The notes beneath the pieces are model-generated. The model was not told the origin of the DNA and searched no databases. It saw only the letters and a list, made by a program, of their open reading frames with translations. Both the position numbers and the translations under genes were made by a program. From positions 1-64,000 of the forward strand of contig CAZSAL010000008.1 in the NCBI GenBank assembly GCA_964604825.1: a DNA stretch of 64,000 bases, in the 5' to 3' direction. Shown here one piece after another: positions 60,705 to 64,000 of the stretch (position 1 is its first letter; each line of letters begins with the position of its first letter). This DNA comes from CAZSAL01 sp964604825 (GTDB lineage: Bacteria > Elusimicrobiota > Elusimicrobia > 2-01-FULL-59-12).

Positions 60705-63455
60705 ATGACTACAAATACAATTGTTTCAGCCCCCTATGTTTCAGCGCAGGAGATCCTGCGTAAACGCCAGCCGCACTTAGACGTATTCCTGCATCCTTCG
60801 GTCGTAGCCGTAATCGGCGCGACCGAAGCTCCAAACAGCGTAGGACGCACATTGCTGCAGAACCTGCTGGCTACGCCGTTCGGCGGTACCGTTTACCCCG
60901 TAAATCCAAAGCGTCCCAGCGTTCTCGGCGTAAAAGCGTATCCTTCCGTAAGCGCCCTTCCTGAAAAACCTGACCTGGCCATTATCATCACCCCAGCTCC
61001 CACCGTCCCCGGCGTCATTGAAGACTGCGTCAAAGCCGGGATCCCGGGGGCCGTTATTATCTCGGCAGGTTTTAAAGAGAGCGGTCCTGAAGGCGCAGCC
61101 CTGGAAAAGCGCATCAGCCAGATAGCGCAGGGAAAGATCAGGATTATAGGCCCCAACTGTCTGGGCGTGCAGCGTCCCAGTTCCGGTTTTAACGGTTCTT
61201 TCGCCCACGATATCGCCTTGCCGGGATCCGTGGGATTTATCAGTCAAAGCGGCGCTCTGGGTACGGCGATTCTGGACTGGAGTATTAAAGAGAAAGTGGG
61301 TTTCAGCAATTTCCTGTCCATCGGGTCTATGGTGGATGTCGGATGGGGAGATCTGATCGATTATCTTGGAGATGATCCGGAAACCAAAAGCATCCTTATT
61401 TACATGGAGTCTATCGGGGATGCAAAATCCTTTTTTTCCGCCGCCCGGGAGGTTTCTCTTTCCAAGCCGATTATCGTGATCAAGGCGGGGCGCACGGAAT
61501 TCGCCGCCCGGGCCGCCGCTTCGCATACCGGAGCCATGACGGGGAGCGACGACGTCCTGGAGGCCGCTTTTCGCCGGTGCGGAGTGCTGCGCGTGAAGGA
61601 GATCGCGGATCTTTTCTCCATGGTGGAAGTCCTTGCGAAGCAATCTATTCCAAATGGTCCGAAACTAGGAATTATCACTAATGCCGGAGGGCCATCGGTT
61701 CTGGCTGTTGACGCTCTGACTACGGATCGCGGAGAGCTGGCTCCTTTGGCGAAAGAAACCATAGACAGTCTGAACGCGATCCTTCCTCCGCATTGGAGCC
61801 ATAATAATCCGGTTGACGTGCTTGGTGATGCCAGTCCCGAGCGTTACGCCAGGGCATTCGAGATCGTTGCCAAAGATCCTACGACCGATGGCCTGCTGGT
61901 GATATTGACTCCTCAGTCCATGAGCGATCCTACAGGGACTGCGGAGAAGCTGGTTCCCATGGCTCAACTAAATAAACCGATTCTGGCCAGTTGGATGGGC
62001 GGCGCCATTATAGAAGACGGAGTGGAAATTCTTAAACGCGCCCATATCCCGACTTTCCCGTATCCCGACATGGCTGCACAGGCCTTTAACTACATGTGGC
62101 AGTACGGTTATAACCTGAAGGGGCTTTACGAAACACCGGTTCTGCGCAAAGGTTCGGCGGAAGAACTGCAGAGCCGCGAAAAAGCCTCGGCATTTTTGAA
62201 AGCGATCCGCGCCGAGAACCGGACGCTGCTCACTGAGGAAGAATCAAAATCTTTATGCGCTACCTACGGCATTCCAACCGTTAAAACGGAGATCGCCAAG
62301 TCCTCTACGGATGCGGTACATATTGCCCGGCAGATGGGATATCCGGTAGTCCTAAAGGTTTATTCGAAAACCATTACGCATAAAAGCGACGTTGGCGGTG
62401 TGCAGCTGAACCTGACCAATGCGGCAGAAGTTCGTGCGGCCTACCATACGATCGAGGACAACATCAAGAGACTCGGGAAAGAATCGGAATTTCTTGGCGT
62501 CACGGTCCAGCCGATGGCTAAATTTGACGGAGGCATTGAGCTGATTCTGGGAAGCAGCCTGGATCCGCAGTTCGGGCCAGTACTGCTTTTTGGCGCAGGG
62601 GGAACAATGGTCGAGATCAACAAAGACCGTTCTCTGGGATTCCCTCCGCTGACCACCGTTCTGGCTCGTCGTATGATGGAACAGACCCGCATTTATAAAG
62701 CTCTGAAAGGAATACGCGGTAAAGCTCCAGTTGATCAGGCCGCACTCGAGCAGCTGTTGGTCCGTTTCAGTGAGCTGATCGCGGAGAACCCCTGGATCAA
62801 AGAAATGGATATTAATCCGCTCCTGGCTTCCGCCCAGGGGTTGCTGGCGCTGGATGTCCGTGTTGTGCTTCATCCGCCGGAGACGCCGGAGGATCAGCTG
62901 CCCAGGCCTGTAATCCGTCCTTATCCCGCGCAGTATATTTCTGTAGGCGCTCTTAAAAACGGGCAGACGGTGACTTTCCGTCCGATCCGGCCGGAAGACG
63001 AGCCTCTTATAGCCAGATTTCATGAGACGCTTTCGGAGGAGTCTGTTTACCGGCGCTATCTGAAAACCATCAGCCTCAACGAGCGGGTTGCACATGAGCG
63101 ACTGATCCGCCAGTGCTTCAATGATTACGACCGAGAAATCGCCCTGGTGGCGGAAAACCGCAATCCTTCTACGGGGGAATCGTCGATTCTGGGCGTGGGC
63201 CGGCTTAGCAAATCGAGGGGGCGTTCCGAAGGGGATATCGCCGTTCTTATCAGCGATCAATGGCAGCACCAAAACCTGGGGATGGAGCTGACGAAAAAAC
63301 TCCTTGGGGTTGCCCGTGAAGAAAAACTCCGGAAGGTCACAGCCCGGATCCTGCCGGAGAATGTCGGCATGCAGCATATCTGCGAGAAGCTCGGATTCCG
63401 CATGCAGCGCGTAGCCGGAGAAGCGCAGGTCAGCGCCGACCTTGATCTTATCTGA
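60705..63455 (+). CDS. ADP-forming acyl-CoA synthetase fused to a GNAT acetyltransferase domain
   Basis: The 916-residue protein combines a CoA-binding domain ([24 protein letters not shown]), a succinyl-CoA-synthetase-like ligase with the phosphohistidine loop [15 protein letters not shown], and an ATP-grasp domain ([36 protein letters not shown]). A C-terminal GNAT domain follows (about 745-916, [45 protein letters not shown]). The layout is that of Pat/PatZ acetyltransferases. In Pat the ligase histidine is lost; here it is kept, so catalysis of acyl-CoA to acid plus ATP is plausible. A GAGGAATGTA stretch precedes ATG 60705. Confidence 0.9.
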   Translation: MTTNTIVSAPYVSAQEILRKRQPHLDVFLHPSVVAVIGATEAPNSVGRTLLQNLLATPFGGTVYPVNPKRPSVLGVKAYPSVSALPEKPDLAIIITPAPTVPGVIEDCVKAGIPGAVIISAGFKESGPEGAALEKRISQIAQGKIRIIGPNCLGVQRPSSGFNGSFAHDIALPGSVGFISQSGALGTAILDWSIKEKVGFSNFLSIGSMVDVGWGDLIDYLGDDPETKSILIYMESIGDAKSFFSAAREVSLSKPIIVIKAGRTEFAARAAASHTGAMTGSDDVLEAAFRRCGVLRVKEIADLFSMVEVLAKQSIPNGPKLGIITNAGGPSVLAVDALTTDRGELAPLAKETIDSLNAILPPHWSHNNPVDVLGDASPERYARAFEIVAKDPTTDGLLVILTPQSMSDPTGTAEKLVPMAQLNKPILASWMGGAIIEDGVEILKRAHIPTFPYPDMAAQAFNYMWQYGYNLKGLYETPVLRKGSAEELQSREKASAFLKAIRAENRTLLTEEESKSLCATYGIPTVKTEIAKSSTDAVHIARQMGYPVVLKVYSKTITHKSDVGGVQLNLTNAAEVRAAYHTIEDNIKRLGKESEFLGVTVQPMAKFDGGIELILGSSLDPQFGPVLLFGAGGTMVEINKDRSLGFPPLTTVLARRMMEQTRIYKALKGIRGKAPVDQAALEQLLVRFSELIAENPWIKEMDINPLLASAQGLLALDVRVVLHPPETPEDQLPRPVIRPYPAQYISVGALKNGQTVTFRPIRPEDEPLIARFHETLSEESVYRRYLKTISLNERVAHERLIRQCFNDYDREIALVAENRNPSTGESSILGVGRLSKSRGRSEGDIAVLISDQWQHQNLGMELTKKLLGVAREEKLRKVTARILPENVGMQHICEKLGFRMQRVAGEAQVSADLDLI

Positions 63456-63485
63456 TTCGATTATTTATTTTGGGGGTGAATTCAT

Positions 63486-64000
63486 ATGCGTAAGCCGTTA
63501 ATTGCCGGGAACTGGAAGATGTACAAGACGCTGAAAGATGCGCGCGCGCTGGCTCAGGCGTTGCGCAAGGATATTGACGGTCTGTTCACTGACCGGGAAG
63601 TGCTGGTATGCCCCCCGTTCACAGCGATACCGGCAGTGGCCGAAGCGTTAAGTGGCAGCACTATCGCATGGGGCGGACAGAACGCGCACTGGGAAAAACA
63701 GGGCGCATTCACCGGAGAAGTGGCCGCGGCCATGCTTGCCGATCTGGGATGCCGATATATCATCGTCGGCCATTCCGAACGGCGCCAGTACTTTACGGAA
63801 ACGGACGCCACGGTGAACAAGAGGATGCACGGCGTTCTTGCTGCAGGCATAACGCCTATTGTCTGCATAGGTGAAACGCTGGAAGAGCGGGAATCAAACA
63901 GAACTTTATCAGTCATTGAGCGGCAGCTTAATAAGGGGCTTGTGGGCTTAAGCGCCGCAGCGTCAGCAGTTGTCGTAATCGCGTATGAGCCGGTATGGGC
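63486..64000 (+). CDS. tpiA: Triose-phosphate isomerase, N-terminal part
   Basis: The enzyme interconverts dihydroxyacetone phosphate and glyceraldehyde 3-phosphate. From ATG 63486 (GGGGG upstream) the frame reads RKPLIAGNWKMYKTLKD with the active-site lysine. GGQNAHWEKQGAFTGEVAAAML, IIVGHSERRQYF (catalytic histidine), CIGETLEERE and the start of VIAYEPVWA (catalytic glutamate) follow. The window ends in frame at that motif; the rest of the gene lies beyond. Confidence 0.96.
   Translation, partial: MRKPLIAGNWKMYKTLKDARALAQALRKDIDGLFTDREVLVCPPFTAIPAVAEALSGSTIAWGGQNAHWEKQGAFTGEVAAAMLADLGCRYIIVGHSERRQYFTETDATVNKRMHGVLAAGITPIVCIGETLEERESNRTLSVIERQLNKGLVGLSAAASAVVVIAYEPVW

Overview
The window is about 64 kb from a Gram-negative (diderm) bacterium of roughly mid-50s percent GC. 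It probably comes from a draft or metagenome assembly, because a run of exactly 100 N sits inside a repeat array. Evidence for an outer membrane is a PorV-like barrel, a lipid A L-Ara4N cluster and a periplasmic DsbD. An oxygen-type protoporphyrinogen oxidase points to at least some contact with oxygen. I cannot assign a phylum from the sequence alone.

Layout. 1-2000: tail of a phosphate-uptake operon (pstA-pstB-phoU). 2158-8200: dsbD, then a minus-strand haem block (yggU, hemG, hemH, hemE). 8276-17010: an M1 aminopeptidase with HEAT repeats, a stand-alone GGQ release-factor-like protein, and exported or membrane proteins of unknown role including a PorV-like barrel. 17253-18947: HNH nuclease, ACT regulator, peptide deformylase. 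18975-22672: a second minus-strand haem block (Nudix, hemB, suhB, hemD with a vestigial SUMT end). 22912-28590: an accessory island with two DUF4143-type AAA ATPases, a Cas2-like protein, a ParB-like protein, an unknown protein and a deleted rhuM. 28645-39634: a complete type I-C CRISPR-Cas locus (cas3-cas5-cas8c-cas7-cas4-cas1-cas2) with 45 visible repeats. 39724-43041: four toxin-antitoxin-type modules (HepT/MntA, Xre/ImmA, MntA/HepT, VapBC) separated by three decayed CRISPR repeats. 43259-54801: MA-type peptidase, comEC, nadK, recN and a lipid A L-Ara4N set (arnT, arnC, split arnA functions, arnD; no arnB). 54804-64000: fused indolepyruvate ferredoxin oxidoreductase, a histidine kinase, an ADP-forming acyl-CoA synthetase with a GNAT domain, and the start of tpiA.

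Two dispersed repeat families cut across this. Family A is a double-hairpin element found between genes (five copies). Family B is a C/G-rich palindrome built around CTCCCCCTCAAGGGGGGAGG that lies in frame inside conserved genes (hemH, hemE, hemB, suhB, a parB-like gene twice, recN) and encodes short Ser/Pro/Arg/Gly/Glu-rich inserts. The most unusual signals are the toxin-antitoxin modules alternating with CRISPR-repeat relics, the in-frame palindromes, and a base-composition break inside the cas operon that coincides with a duplicated cas3 5' end.
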